From Paenibacillus riograndensis SBR5 (GTDB taxonomy: Bacteria; Bacillota; Bacilli; Paenibacillales; Paenibacillaceae), in assembly GCF_000981585.1 (NCBI RefSeq), contig NZ_LN831776.1:6555187-6619186 (forward strand): DNA of 64,000 bases. Direction: 5' to 3'. Shown here in pieces: positions 1-8,447 of the stretch. The stretch's first letter is position 1, and every line of letters starts with the position of its first letter. The notes under the pieces were generated by a model. That model saw nothing but the letters and a program-made list of their open reading frames with translations, was not told where the DNA came from and did not search any database. The position numbers and the translations under genes are program-made.

Positions 1-710
1 ATATCGTCAAAGATCAGCAGATCACAGTTCTTCATTGTGTCGACCATTTCTTTCAGCTTCTGATTGTCCATCATGATCAACTTAAGCTCCTCGATGAAAT
101 CAGGCATGTAGACGATGACGCCGCTGTATCCGGCAATCGCCAGTTCATGCAGCATATAGCACATCAAAAAGGTTTTGCCTGTTCCAAAAGAGCCCTGCAG
201 GTATATCCCCCGCGAGGTCAGCCCGTTCTCCTTCGCCCCTGCAATATAATCAAATATACGATTCACGGCTGAGACCCGGCGTGGGTCCTTACCCATAATG
301 TCAATTTCATCGTAGCCGCCATTCAGCACACGCTCATCCACATAAAAGCTGCGGATGCGCTTGCGGATACTGTCCTGATTATCCTGGGCAATCTTAAGAT
401 TGCAGGCCGTCTTCCGCTCGTACAGATCTGCCATACCGCCTACAGTCTCTACGGTAAGCTTGCTGTAGTGGCCCTGAAAGTCATTCGGGCACTTCTCCAG
501 GCCCGGACAATTGGCACAGTGGCGGCTTTCTTCCACATATTGATACAGGCGGCTCAAGTGAAGCCGCAGCCGCGATTCGTCCAGCTCGGGATGCTCCGCC
601 TGAAGCTGCTTCACCAGAGGATGGTTCAGCAGGTTCTGCTCAAGATCACGGGAGCGCTGGCGGAGCGCGGAATTATTCATCGAACGCAGCACTTCGCCCA
701 TAGACTCCAT
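1..710 (-). CDS. dnaI: Primosomal helicase loader DnaI (3' end outside window)
   Basis: Reading the minus strand from the ATG at 710 gives 236 codons that run off the window edge. The N-terminal part has the Cys/His set of the DnaI zinc fold (C65, C68, H81, C103; also C74). The C-terminal part is an AAA+ ATPase with Walker A GSFGTGKT at residues 173-180 and a Walker B-like LLIFDD at the window edge. DnaI loads the replicative helicase during initiation and restart in Firmicutes. It starts 18 bases after dnaB, with a GCGAGGTG ribosome site, so the two are almost certainly one operon. Only the C-terminal part of the AAA+ domain is missing, through window truncation. Confidence 0.95.
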   Translation of the reverse strand, partial: MESMGEVLRSMNNSALRQRSRDLEQNLLNHPLVKQLQAEHPELDESRLRLHLSRLYQYVEESRHCANCPGLEKCPNDFQGHYSKLTVETVGGMADLYERKTACNLKIAQDNQDSIRKRIRSFYVDERVLNGGYDEIDIMGKDPRRVSAVNRIFDYIAGAKENGLTSRGIYLQGSFGTGKTFLMCYMLHELAIAGYSGVIVYMPDFIEELKLIMMDNQKLKEMVDTMKNCDLLIFDD

Positions 711-728
711 AGCCGCACCTCGCTTTCA

Positions 729-2273
729 TTACGGCGTCTTGGATACGCCTTTTTTCTTACTGGCCTTGATTTCAGCGGCCTTCTTCATCATCGCCGCGAA
801 CTCTTCCTCCGACACGGTTCCGGCGCTGCCGTCATCCAGCACAATCGGGATCTCCGCTTTGCCGGAACGGCCGCCGGTCTTGCTGTAGCTGCGCTGGCGC
901 GTCCCGGTTGAGCCTGAAGCCCCTGCCGCTGCACCTTTGCCTTTGACCTTGGTCTGGTCCCGGATATAACGCACAGCCTTCTCGTACGTGTTCACCTGCT
1001 TCACCAGCATGTTCGAGGCAATCGCCTCCACGAAGTTGCGGTTCATCCGCTGATCGCCAGCGGAAGCCACCATGGTCATCAGATAATGAATGAGTACATT
1101 AATCACTTCGCCGCTCAGCTTATAATTGAGATCAATCTTCTCAAATGTATCCATCAGCTGCGTTGGCACGGCCCCCGGAAAAAAGGTCTGCAGCAGCCGT
1201 GTATAAGGCTCATTGCGCAGCATCATATTATATTGGTGAATGTCGCATTTGGACAAAAATTGCGGCGGCACTTCCACATAATATTCCATTTCGACCGGCT
1301 GCTCCATCGGCGGTGTGGAATCATCGCCTTCCACGGAGGCGGCAGAGCGCAGGGCTACCACTTTTGCCGCCGCAATCTCCCGCTTCTCCTGGCGTTTCAT
1401 ATCCTGCCGGAAATGCTGGCTTGCTTTGTACTGCAGCGTATCCAGAATCACTTCACCTTCCTGTGTGAACACTCCGTCTTCATCCAGCAGGCGGGACATA
1501 TCCTGCGGGCTAAGCTCATATTTGTGGGCCACATAATTGATCATCCCCATCTGGGCATGGTCAAAGCGCAGCTTCTCGACATGGACACGGTTGGCGGATT
1601 CACGCGGAAAGCGCAGGATAATATCACTGTAGCCGATCGCCGGTTCCCCGGTTTCCCGCATGCCGGGTTGCTTGACTGTCGCCACCTCAGCCAGAGCCTG
1701 CTCCAGCTCATAGTCAATCACATGGGTATTGAGTTGAAAAATATCATAAAAGGGCAGGGAAATGTTCTCTTTGCCGATCGACCGGCGGCTCCATTCCTCC
1801 GGCTCCCGGTTCCAGAACTGCTCACGCAGCGACAGCACGGCGAATTTGCCGATCTTGTCACGCAGCAGCAACGTCAAATGCTGGGTTGCAAAAAAATCAG
1901 CCGGCGACAGCGGCGGCAGCAGTTCGTATTCGTACATATAATCATCGGTTTCCGCTACAAAAATCCGGCAGGTCTGCAGCAGCCCCACCGCCTCCAGCAG
2001 GGAAGCCTGATCCACTATATATTTGCGGCCTTTCTCATTCGGCTCCACGCCCAGCGTCATGAACAGACGCCGCTGCTGCTCCACCGGAGAATAGCCGATT
2101 GCTTCAGCCGGAATATGCTCGAACAGCAGCCGGTACAGGCTGATGGCAAAGGCGCCCACCATCGGCTGATAGACCGAGCCCAGCATACGTGCATCTACAC
2201 TGCTTAGACCGAATTCGCGGGAAACGCAGTACCGATGATGTTCGGTGAAATGATGCAGGTTACTCATACGCAT
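729..2273 (-). CDS. dnaB: Replication initiation and membrane attachment protein DnaB
   Basis: 514 aa, the usual DnaB (Firmicute, not the helicase) architecture: an N-terminal winged-helix/tetramerisation region and a C-terminal DnaD-like segment (around residues 365-435, with YEKAVRYI near the end), then a basic Gly/Ser-rich tail. Together with DnaD and DnaI it recruits the replicative helicase to DnaA-melted origins or stalled forks. The ATG at 2273 has GGGAGG ten bases upstream; a second in-frame Met lies two codons on. The gene order dnaB-dnaI is the standard Bacillus arrangement. Long open frames on the opposite strand here are shadows of its GC-rich codons. Confidence 0.94.
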   Translation of the reverse strand: MRMSNLHHFTEHHRYCVSREFGLSSVDARMLGSVYQPMVGAFAISLYRLLFEHIPAEAIGYSPVEQQRRLFMTLGVEPNEKGRKYIVDQASLLEAVGLLQTCRIFVAETDDYMYEYELLPPLSPADFFATQHLTLLLRDKIGKFAVLSLREQFWNREPEEWSRRSIGKENISLPFYDIFQLNTHVIDYELEQALAEVATVKQPGMRETGEPAIGYSDIILRFPRESANRVHVEKLRFDHAQMGMINYVAHKYELSPQDMSRLLDEDGVFTQEGEVILDTLQYKASQHFRQDMKRQEKREIAAAKVVALRSAASVEGDDSTPPMEQPVEMEYYVEVPPQFLSKCDIHQYNMMLRNEPYTRLLQTFFPGAVPTQLMDTFEKIDLNYKLSGEVINVLIHYLMTMVASAGDQRMNRNFVEAIASNMLVKQVNTYEKAVRYIRDQTKVKGKGAAAGASGSTGTRQRSYSKTGGRSGKAEIPIVLDDGSAGTVSEEEFAAMMKKAAEIKASKKKGVSKTP

Positions 2274-2447
2274 CTGCGGATTACCTCCCTCTTTTTCTAC
2301 ACGAATCCATTTAGATTTCTATTCTATCACAAAACCCCGGCCCGGAAATGTAAAAAAAAGTCCAAATTCAGCGTATATCCCCTTGATATCGACAGCTTGT
2401 TCCCCCTTGCTGGCGTTAGCGGAAAATCCGAAAATCCTCTTCGATTC

Positions 2448-2495
2448 CAAGAAAAAAACGGCCTCGCCATCCTTGGATAAGGACAGCAGCCGTTC
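2448..2495 (-). terminator. Rho-independent terminator after the YuiB-like gene
   Basis: On the minus strand an ACGGC...GCCGT stem with an inner TCCTT/AAGGA stem is followed by a run of seven T. It lies directly after the stop of the small membrane protein gene and before dnaB, so dnaB is transcribed separately. Confidence 0.75.
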
Positions 2496-2516
2496 GTATG
2501 CACGCGAAACTCTTTA

Positions 2517-2813
2517 TTAGAACATTTTGTAGCCGCCGAGCCGCAGCTTCTGGATCGTCCAGCCGCTGAGCACCGCTCCGGCGAGACCGGCAACCCCGGT
2601 GAGATAATCCACGAGATGAAAGGTCGACAGATGCTCCCACAGGCTCATGGCGCTCCGGTCCCAGATCGAATAGACGACCACAGGCAGAATCACAATAACG
2701 AACAGATAGGCAGGGAACCAGGTGGTCTTCATTAACATGTTAAGGATAAAGCCAATGCCAAACATCATGACAAAGAACAACACGGCCAGAACAAATACAG
2801 GAATAAACCCCAT
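2517..2813 (-). CDS. Small membrane protein, YuiB family
   Basis: 98 aa from the ATG at 2813, preceded by a purine-rich GAGAGGGGATGG site; an upstream extension to 2849 lacks a better start. Three hydrophobic segments are visible: residues 1-25 (FVLAVLFFVMMFGIGF), about 33-48 (AYLFVIVILPVVVYSIW), and a weaker one around 70-85. The sequence pattern FGIGFILNML...WFPAYL resembles B. subtilis YuiB, a conserved membrane protein of unknown role found near yuiA/yuiC and the yut/yum genes, several of which are present in this window. Function unknown; family assignment is by memory of the motif. Confidence 0.72.
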   Translation of the reverse strand: MGFIPVFVLAVLFFVMMFGIGFILNMLMKTTWFPAYLFVIVILPVVVYSIWDRSAMSLWEHLSTFHLVDYLTGVAGLAGAVLSGWTIQKLRLGGYKMF

Positions 2814-2952
2814 CGTACTGCCATCCCCTCTCTCTATAAAGAACCGCACAGCAAACCTTAATTAATAGTAAGTTTACTAGAAAAAATGTAACGAAGCAAT
2901 GAACATTATCGGCAATTCCGGGTATCCGCCCCATAAGAGCAGGGGTGTGCGT

Positions 2953-2982
2953 TTGCTCTTGCCTGCCTGCATGCGATACAAT
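2953..2982 (+). promoter_or_regulatory. Possible sigma-A promoter for chdC
   Basis: TTGCTC (2953-2958) and TACAAT (2977-2982) are separated by 18 bases and lie about 55 bases before the chdC start. The -35 match is weak. Confidence 0.4.
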
Positions 2983-3036
2983 GCAGATAGATCAAACGGA
3001 TTGTACATATATCCATATGCTAAGGAGTGAGAATAC

Positions 3037-3795
3037 ATGAACGAAGCCGCGTTGACACTGGAGGGCTGGTATGCCCTGCACGACTTCCGTTCTCTGAACT
3101 GGACAGCCTGGACGGCCGCCGATGATGAAGAACGCGCTGTCGCCCTGGAAGAACTGCACGCCTTCATGCAGGAATGGGGCCCGGTGGAGGAAGCCAAGGA
3201 AGGAAGCACTGCAGTGTACTCCATTGTCGGCCAGAAGGCTGATTTCGTGATGATGTTTCTGCGGGAAAGCCTGGAAGCGCTGAACCAGCTTGAAACCGCC
3301 TTTAACAAAATCGCTTTTGCCCAGTATACCACCAAGTCTTATTCCTATGTCAGCATCGTTGAACTCAGCAACTATGCGGCTGGCGGAAGCGCCGGAGACG
3401 GCAGCGACCCGATGCAGAACCCGCACGTAGCCGCCCGCTTGAAGCCTGTTCTCCCGCAAACGAAGCATATTTGCTTCTATCCGATGAACAAAAAACGCGA
3501 GCTTGCGGACAACTGGTATATGCTCGATATGGAGAAGCGCCGGGAGCTGATGTATTCGCACGGGTTAATCGGACGCGGATATGCCGGCAAAGTGAAGCAG
3601 ATCATCACCGGCTCTGTCGGCTTCGATGACTGGGAGTGGGGCGTCACCCTCTTTGCCGATGACGCGCTCCAATTCAAGAAGCTGGTCTATGAGATGCGCT
3701 TTGACGAAGTCAGTGCCCGCTACGGCGAATTTGGCCCGTTCTATGTCGGAAATCTGCTGACACCGGATACCTTTGAAGAACTGCTGAAGCTGTAG
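3037..3795 (+). CDS. chdC: Coproheme decarboxylase (HemQ/ChdC)
   Basis: 252 aa chlorite-dismutase-fold protein of the Gram-positive HemQ/ChdC group. It performs the last step of the coproporphyrin-dependent haem route, converting iron-coproporphyrin to protohaem by two H2O2-dependent decarboxylations. The expected residues are present: Y148 (in YPMNKK) as catalytic tyrosine, K152, and the proximal H175 in MYSHGLIGR. Length is typical. The ATG at 3037 follows AAGGAG by eight bases. It stands alone between a promoter-like sequence and a strong terminator. Other haem users in the window are ctaA, ctaB and a truncated haemoglobin. Confidence 0.95.
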   Translation: MNEAALTLEGWYALHDFRSLNWTAWTAADDEERAVALEELHAFMQEWGPVEEAKEGSTAVYSIVGQKADFVMMFLRESLEALNQLETAFNKIAFAQYTTKSYSYVSIVELSNYAAGGSAGDGSDPMQNPHVAARLKPVLPQTKHICFYPMNKKRELADNWYMLDMEKRRELMYSHGLIGRGYAGKVKQIITGSVGFDDWEWGVTLFADDALQFKKLVYEMRFDEVSARYGEFGPFYVGNLLTPDTFEELLKL

Positions 3796-3817
3796 CAGCG
3801 CAAAATACCGATAAGTC

Positions 3818-3860
3818 ATAAAGGGAAGGCTCCCTGTCTGAGGGGCCTTCCCTTTATTTG
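3818..3860 (+). terminator. Terminator after chdC
   Basis: A perfect 13-bp stem (ATAAAGGGAAGGC / GCCTTCCCTTTAT) begins 23 bases after the chdC stop. Its 3' arm ends in T-rich sequence. Confidence 0.85.
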
Positions 3861-3943
3861 AGTTTCTGTTATAGATGATTCATCACATTCAGTTTCACAT
3901 CATGATGGTTGTACTGTATATTCTATCCATATTCAAAGTGACG

Positions 3944-3952
3944 TGGTATAAT
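3944..3952 (+). promoter_or_regulatory. Extended -10 promoter of the holin-like toxin gene
   Basis: TG-G-TATAAT (3944-3952) is a full extended -10 element about 60 bases before the toxin ATG. No convincing -35 was seen. Confidence 0.6.
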
Positions 3953-4014
3953 CGCATAAGCAATGGAAGGCTTACAAGGGCGGTCGGCTAAGCTCCCGGA
4001 AGGGAGGTGAGGCC

Positions 4015-4101
4015 ATGGAGGTTTATCAAGCGTTGTCATTGATGTTCATGTTCGGCATGTTCATTATTGCTCTGCTGAACTACCTCAATAGGAATAGGTA
4101 A
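4015..4101 (+). CDS. Holin-like type I toxin (Hol_Tox/TxpA-like), 3' end altered by intron insertion
   Basis: A 28-codon gene with a strong GGGAGGTGAGG ribosome site. The peptide is MEVYQALSLM at the N-terminus, then a single membrane helix (FMFGMFIIALLNYL) and a short basic tail. This is the layout of the small holin-like toxins of Bacillaceae type I toxin-antitoxin systems. The last codons now read Asn-Arg-Asn-Arg-stop, but everything after base 4093 belongs to the group II intron. Joining 4093 to 6700 restores an Asn-Arg-Lys-Lys-Lys-stop tail, the common ending of this family. The original antisense-overlapped 3' UTR lies beyond the intron. The toxin class is recognised by pattern; activity of the altered form is unknown. 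Confidence 0.75.
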   Translation: MEVYQALSLMFMFGMFIIALLNYLNRNR

Positions 4102-4188
4102 GGCTTTGATGTGATCGCTACCTTTTCCCCTCCTCCACACCGTACGTGCGACTTTCACCGCATACGGCGTTCCATCTTCTTATAATTG

Positions 4189-5985
4189 TTAATCAATAAG
4201 TTCCAAATTACACCTTTTGCGGTACTGGTTTATCGTCATGATCATTTTGTCGGTTAAGTTCAGACGTTTACGTAGTTCCATGATCGTATGTTTTGCGGAG
4301 GCATGGATTAATTTATGGACATCTCTATGGAGGATGCGAAGGTTTTTAAACTGGTCGTTTCCTTTTAAATGGGTCGGCAGATAATGATGACAATGTACAT
4401 TTTCTGCGTGCAAAAACAAACCTGTTATCTCGCATTTGCCCATTTTCATGCTGTATCTGCTAAGACGATTGTCCATATACTCAAGACTACGATCAGGTAG
4501 TCTGGACTTCATAAGCTTTGCTACTTCCCATTGAATGTCCGGTTTCATTCTTTCGATTATCAACTTTCGCCCTTCTTCTGTAAATGGGGTTATGCTCTGA
4601 TTAATATTCATTGCAATATTCATCTTAACATTGGCCAAGGGGAAGAGATAAACATTGGCGATTTTGAATGTTTTGTAGTTAGAGCTATAAAATTTGTGGT
4701 AAACCGGTGGTGGGTTGCTGGGATGCTCATATTTGCCGACTTGTTTCAGACGATTGTAGAAGAACACGCGCAGTTCTCGGGCAAGACGGGAGAATTCGAG
4801 ACTTACATGTGTCGCTCGGTTAAAGTAATTATGTAGAGCTAAGACATAGCTGTTGAACAGAAGGGCGTTTTGAGCGGTAGGCGATTGGCGGATCTTTCGA
4901 ATCCGCTTCTTCGCTTCCTTCTTGATTTGCTGCTTCTTTTTGTTGTTGATCCCTGTGTGGGTGACTCGCTTATGCCCCTTTTTTGCGGCTCGGATCGTAA
5001 ATCCGAGAAATTCGGAGCATCTCTTTCGAAGATTCAGAATCTGCGATTTTTCTGGCGAGATGTCCAATTTCAGACGCTCTTGAAGGTATGATCTGACGGC
5101 ATGGTACCACTTTTGGGCTGTCTTCCAATCTCGACACAAGATTTTGAAGTCATCAGCATATCGGACGATGTAGCCTTCTTTCAAATGGCTTTTCTTGAGG
5201 GCCATGTACTTATTATCATCTCTGTCATACTTGTGCGTGGTCGTAAAGTCCGCCCATTGTCCGGCAACCCATTGATCCAAGTCGTTTAGAACGATGTTGG
5301 AGAGCAAGGGAGACAGAATTCCCCCTTGCGGAGTTCCTTTGGTGGGTCTGCCTTCACCCTCAATTTCGGCTTTCAGCATTTTGCTGATAATCCGAAGAAC
5401 CTTCCTGTCACGAATCCCCATGTTCCATAACTGTTTTATCAGTCTAGTGTGATTTACATTGTCGAAAAAGCCCTTGATGTCAATATCCACAATATAGTGG
5501 AGACGGTTAAAGTTGATTAAGTGCTGCACCCGTGCAATAGCGTGATGAGTAGCTCGCATAGGTCTAAAACCGTAGCTGTGTTTATAGAAGCGGGCTTCAG
5601 CAATGGGTTCAAGCACTTGTTTGAAACATTGCTGGACAATCCGATCTAAAATACAAGGTATGCCTAGAGGTCTTTGTTTGCCGTTTGGTTTCGGGATGAA
5701 AACACGTCTTACCTTTTTTGGTCTATAATTCAACAGCTTTTGTCTGATAAGATTTACAATTGCTTCATCAGTTTCGACTTTGATATCCTCAATGGTTTTG
5801 CCGTCTGTTCCGGCTGTGCGGGAACCTTTATTGGATTTGATGGTTCGATAAGCCAGGAGGATGTTTTCCCGAGATGTAACAATGTCGTTGAGTTTCGAGA
5901 ATTTCCCCTTATTTTTGGCTCTTTCGTACAGCTCCGTGAAGGTTCCGGTCATGTTGTAGTAGTCCCAGTATCGTAGTGCCGACAT
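4189..5985 (-). CDS. ltrA: Group II intron reverse transcriptase/maturase with HNH endonuclease
   Basis: 598 aa from the ATG at 5985, chosen because GAGGGGGA lies nine bases upstream; the longer frame to 6069 passes through a homopolymer. Domains in order: reverse transcriptase fingers/palm (about 60-340) with QGGILSPLL at 219-227 and the catalytic YADD at 276-279; maturase domain X (about 370-450); C-terminal HNH-type endonuclease (C518, HCHH at 531-534, H553, H557). It assists intron splicing and mobility by target-primed reverse transcription. No frameshift or stop interrupts it, so the element may be active. Base composition is more AT-rich than the flanking genes, consistent with acquisition. 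Confidence 0.95.
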   Translation of the reverse strand: MSALRYWDYYNMTGTFTELYERAKNKGKFSKLNDIVTSRENILLAYRTIKSNKGSRTAGTDGKTIEDIKVETDEAIVNLIRQKLLNYRPKKVRRVFIPKPNGKQRPLGIPCILDRIVQQCFKQVLEPIAEARFYKHSYGFRPMRATHHAIARVQHLINFNRLHYIVDIDIKGFFDNVNHTRLIKQLWNMGIRDRKVLRIISKMLKAEIEGEGRPTKGTPQGGILSPLLSNIVLNDLDQWVAGQWADFTTTHKYDRDDNKYMALKKSHLKEGYIVRYADDFKILCRDWKTAQKWYHAVRSYLQERLKLDISPEKSQILNLRKRCSEFLGFTIRAAKKGHKRVTHTGINNKKKQQIKKEAKKRIRKIRQSPTAQNALLFNSYVLALHNYFNRATHVSLEFSRLARELRVFFYNRLKQVGKYEHPSNPPPVYHKFYSSNYKTFKIANVYLFPLANVKMNIAMNINQSITPFTEEGRKLIIERMKPDIQWEVAKLMKSRLPDRSLEYMDNRLSRYSMKMGKCEITGLFLHAENVHCHHYLPTHLKGNDQFKNLRILHRDVHKLIHASAKHTIMELRKRLNLTDKMIMTINQYRKRCNLELID

Positions 5986-6004
5986 TGTGGTATCCCCCTC
6001 TCTC

Positions 6005-6022
6005 TTTTTTTTTTTTTTTTTT
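6005..6022. repeat. 18-base homopolymer T/A tract inside the intron
   Basis: Eighteen consecutive T on the plus strand, flanked by TCTC and AGAGAG so that the arms can pair. It lies 20 bases upstream of the maturase start, within intron domain IV. Confidence 0.8.
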
Positions 6023-6699
6023 AGAGAGAAAGATATTCCCCACATTCTTACCCGATCTTTGCCGTTCATTTTGGAAAATTGAATTCGTTTTCAAGAAGAC
6101 TCGGGGCTGTTCCTTCATGCCCATTACAGGCATTTCATTGGTCGTTCCCCTACTCTCACAAGGATAAGTGCATTTCGGCGTATGCCTTATAGCAGCCGTC
6201 TAAGTTGACAGACTTTGTTCCGACGTTCCTTGCTTTCCTTGTTCCTTGTGCCCTAGCTATACATTCAAGCCTTAGGTGCTGCCTTTGAGCCTGTGGAGGG
6301 ATACCGCCGTTGTCCGGTATAGCGAGGTTCCTATCTTCTATATCGTACTTTTCGCCGTCCACCTAGCCTACGCTAGCCCATTGGTTTCCCGATGGTCCTA
6401 CTCTAGACCCGTACATTCGGCAGTTCGTCAGTCCGGTGGGACATTCTCACCATAGCCTGTTTTTCAGCCGTCCGGCATATCAGTTGGCATACCTTCTCGA
6501 CCGAGTGGCTCCAGCTTTCCTTCTGCCGCCTTCACCTGGCTTCATACTCTATACGCTGTCCGGATAGAGCATGCAGGAGTATTATCGAGACCGTTTCGGG
6601 ATACATGGTTCCATCATTCCGATCTTCGGATACAAAGTTAAATGCTTTCGCATTCTTGCTTTTCCTGCCGCAAGACAGTTATAGCAAAACAAGTCGCAC

Positions 6700-6740
6700 A
6701 AAAGAAATAGACCGCCCTGGTCAAAGGAGACGGTCTATTT
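6700..6740 (-). terminator. Terminator of the antisense antitoxin RNA (intron target side)
   Basis: AAATAGACCG (6705-6714) pairs with CGGTCTATTT (6731-6740); on the minus strand the stem is followed by TTCTTTT and then immediately by the intron 5' end. In the plus direction there is no T-tract, so it serves the antisense RNA. Confidence 0.8.
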
Positions 6741-6839
6741 CCTGACTACTTTCCCGAAAGCCGCCGCCCTTAAAAGCGGCTATTGCAAACAGGGAGTCGT
6801 GTTGGTAGCACGGCTCACTTTGCATTGTACGTCTTATCT
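6700..6839 (-). ncRNA. Antisense antitoxin RNA of the type I toxin locus
   Basis: A minus-strand promoter-like sequence (TATAGT as -10, plus-strand 6846-6851; TTTATT as a weak -35) predicts a transcript starting near 6839 and ending at the 6705-6740 hairpin, about 140 nt. The complementary plus strand carries the stop codon (TAG at 6708-6710) and 3' UTR hairpins that belonged to the toxin mRNA before intron insertion. This 3'-overlapping antisense arrangement is the known design of TxpA/RatA-like and Hol_Tox loci. It is now 2.6 kb away from the toxin coding part. Transcription is inferred, not shown. Confidence 0.6.
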
Positions 6840-6891
6840 GCCTTCACTATACCACAAGTGGATTTAATAAATAAATATATCCCACTCCAAA

Positions 6892-7173
6892 TTAATCATC
6901 TGACAGATTCCTGCCGTCATCCTCTTCACCGGCATCGCCATCTTCACGCAAGCCCTCCAGGTATTCCGCCGTCGCCCGGTCGCGGGCCCGGCTCTTGTCC
7001 TTCAGGCGTTCAATTGCCGGCAGAATGAGGATATCAATCTCCTTCTGGACATTGTAGGCGAGATCGTAACGGCCCTGATCCTCCAGATAAGTCCCGGCCT
7101 CAATCAGTCCGTTATACCGGTCCAGCTCCTCACGCGTCAGCAGTCCGCGAACTTGTACGCTGCAGTGGCGCAT
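6892..7173 (-). CDS. Unrecognised 93-aa protein, co-transcribed with NDH-2
   Basis: 93 aa, ATG at 7173, one base after the NDH-2 stop, with GGAAGA about ten bases upstream inside the end of that gene. It has no signal peptide or membrane helix; residues 14-62 look helical and charged (REELDRYNGLIEAG...), and the C-terminus is very acidic (EDGDAGEEDD). The tight coupling argues it is translated and linked to the dehydrogenase, but I do not recognise a family. The antitoxin RNA promoter follows within 50 bases of its stop with no terminator between. Confidence 0.7.
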   Translation of the reverse strand: MRHCSVQVRGLLTREELDRYNGLIEAGTYLEDQGRYDLAYNVQKEIDILILPAIERLKDKSRARDRATAEYLEGLREDGDAGEEDDGRNLSDD

Positions 7174-7174
7174 C

Positions 7175-8368
7175 CTAGAGGAATCTTCCTTTCTTCAGTA
7201 CCAGCGGAATGCCGCCGATGATGAACAGATAACGCATGTCCACAACCTTCTTCAGCTGCGCCGCGGTCCAGCCCTTATATTTCTTGTCGCCCACTACAGC
7301 GATGCCTTGGCCTTTGCCCAGGGAAGCTACAGTGCCTTTGTTGCTGAAGGCAAATTTCTTCGGCTGCTGGCTGCGGATTGCGGCCACCAGATTATGGGCG
7401 CAGCATTCCCCCTGCTGCATGGCAATTTGTGCCGTCGGGGGATATGGGCGTCCTTCCGGATTAATCATCAGGGAGCCGTCGCCGATAATAAAGATATTCT
7501 CATGTCCCGGTGCACGCAGATATTCATCCACCTTCACCCGGCCGCGCATAGCTTCAAAACCCGCTGCTTCGATCAGACGGTTGCCGCGGATGCCGCCGGT
7601 CCAGACGATGGTTGAAGCCTTGATCTCTTCACCCGTCGCAAGGATAACTCCGCCCGGCAGGCATTCCTTGATCGCTACACCGATCTTGAAGGTCACGCCC
7701 TTCTTCGTCAGCACAGTCATGGCATGCTCTACCAATTCAGGGGCGAAGCCCGGCAGTGCCGTCGGAGCAGCCTCCACGTTGTAGATATTGACCATGCTTG
7801 GATCTACATCGAATTCCTTGCACAGCGCCGGAATACGGTCTGCCAGCTCCGCCACAAATTCAATGCCGCTGAAGCCTGCGCCGCCGACAACAAAATTAAT
7901 ATGTTCCTGTGCATTATTTTCATTCTTGTATTTGGCGAATTGATACTCAATATGCTCACGGATCAGCCGCACGGAATTAATGCTGCGGATCGTCAGAGCG
8001 TACTTGTCCAGTCCCGGAATTCCGAAGGTTTCGGGTTCCCCGCCCAGGGCGATTACAAGATAGTCATAAGATAGCGTGCCATCTTCCAGAATCACCTTTT
8101 TTTGCTGGGTGCGGATTTCCTGCACGGAAGATTTTACGAGATCAATTTTGAATTCATCAATTAATTTTGAAATAGATACGCGGGTATGCTCGATGCTGTC
8201 TGTACCTGCAGCAGGCATATGCAGATGGGTTGTGAAATAGTGATACTCATGGCGGTTAACCAGTGTCACATCAGCTTCATTGTAGTTCAAAGCTTTCTGC
8301 AGCCGCTGCGCGGTCAAAATACCTCCATATCCCGCGCCTAGGATGACGATTTTAGGAATACTGCTCAT
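7175..8368 (-). CDS. ndh: Type II NADH dehydrogenase (NDH-2)
   Basis: 397 aa flavoprotein with two Rossmann motifs: GAGYGG at 11-16 for FAD and GGAGFSG at 162-168 for NADH. The quinone-site signature AQIAMQQG and the FAD-closing IIGDGS are present, and the C-terminus is amphipathic (YLFIIGGIPLVLKKG), as expected for peripheral membrane binding. It oxidises NADH and reduces menaquinone without pumping protons. The ATG at 8368 has AAGGAG seven bases upstream. It heads a two-gene transcript with the 93-aa protein. Closest in pattern to B. subtilis YumB/Ndh. A second NDH-2-like gene lies at 15085. Confidence 0.93.
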   Translation of the reverse strand: MSSIPKIVILGAGYGGILTAQRLQKALNYNEADVTLVNRHEYHYFTTHLHMPAAGTDSIEHTRVSISKLIDEFKIDLVKSSVQEIRTQQKKVILEDGTLSYDYLVIALGGEPETFGIPGLDKYALTIRSINSVRLIREHIEYQFAKYKNENNAQEHINFVVGGAGFSGIEFVAELADRIPALCKEFDVDPSMVNIYNVEAAPTALPGFAPELVEHAMTVLTKKGVTFKIGVAIKECLPGGVILATGEEIKASTIVWTGGIRGNRLIEAAGFEAMRGRVKVDEYLRAPGHENIFIIGDGSLMINPEGRPYPPTAQIAMQQGECCAHNLVAAIRSQQPKKFAFSNKGTVASLGKGQGIAVVGDKKYKGWTAAQLKKVVDMRYLFIIGGIPLVLKKGRFL

Positions 8369-8429
8369 GTTCCGGCTCCTTCCAACAGGTGAATCTGTCT
8401 ATGTGTTATTTTTTGTAAAAAAATTCGGT

Positions 8430-8447
8430 TTCTTTTGTGAATTTATA
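8430..8447. promoter_or_regulatory. Possible Rex operator upstream of ndh
   Basis: TTGTGAATTTATACACTT matches the left half of the Rex box (TTGTGAA) exactly and the right half (TTCACAA) at four of seven positions. It overlaps TATAAA on the minus strand, a candidate -10 for ndh. Rex control of ndh is known in Bacillus. Confidence 0.35.

Larger units (their letters stand above)
4094..6699 (-). mobile_element. Complete group II intron inserted in the toxin-antitoxin locus
   Basis: On the minus strand the 5' end at 6699 reads GTGCGACTTG, the GUGYG consensus. Near the 3' end is a domain V-like hairpin (about 4137-4175, GCCGTATGCGG...GTACGG), then a domain VI-like stem, ending ...CCTAT at 4094 (AY consensus). 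Length is 2606 bases. The intron encodes its own reverse transcriptase in domain IV. Removing 4094-6699 restores both an unbroken toxin reading frame and an unbroken T-tract after the antitoxin terminator, which fixes the boundaries well. Insertion directly downstream of a terminator hairpin resembles class C introns, but the encoded protein carries an HNH domain, so the class is left open. Confidence 0.88.

Noticed and set aside
1086..2207. 373-aa frame opposite dnaB
   Set aside because: Antisense shadow of a recognised gene with no ribosome site and a composition typical of a reversed codon pattern.
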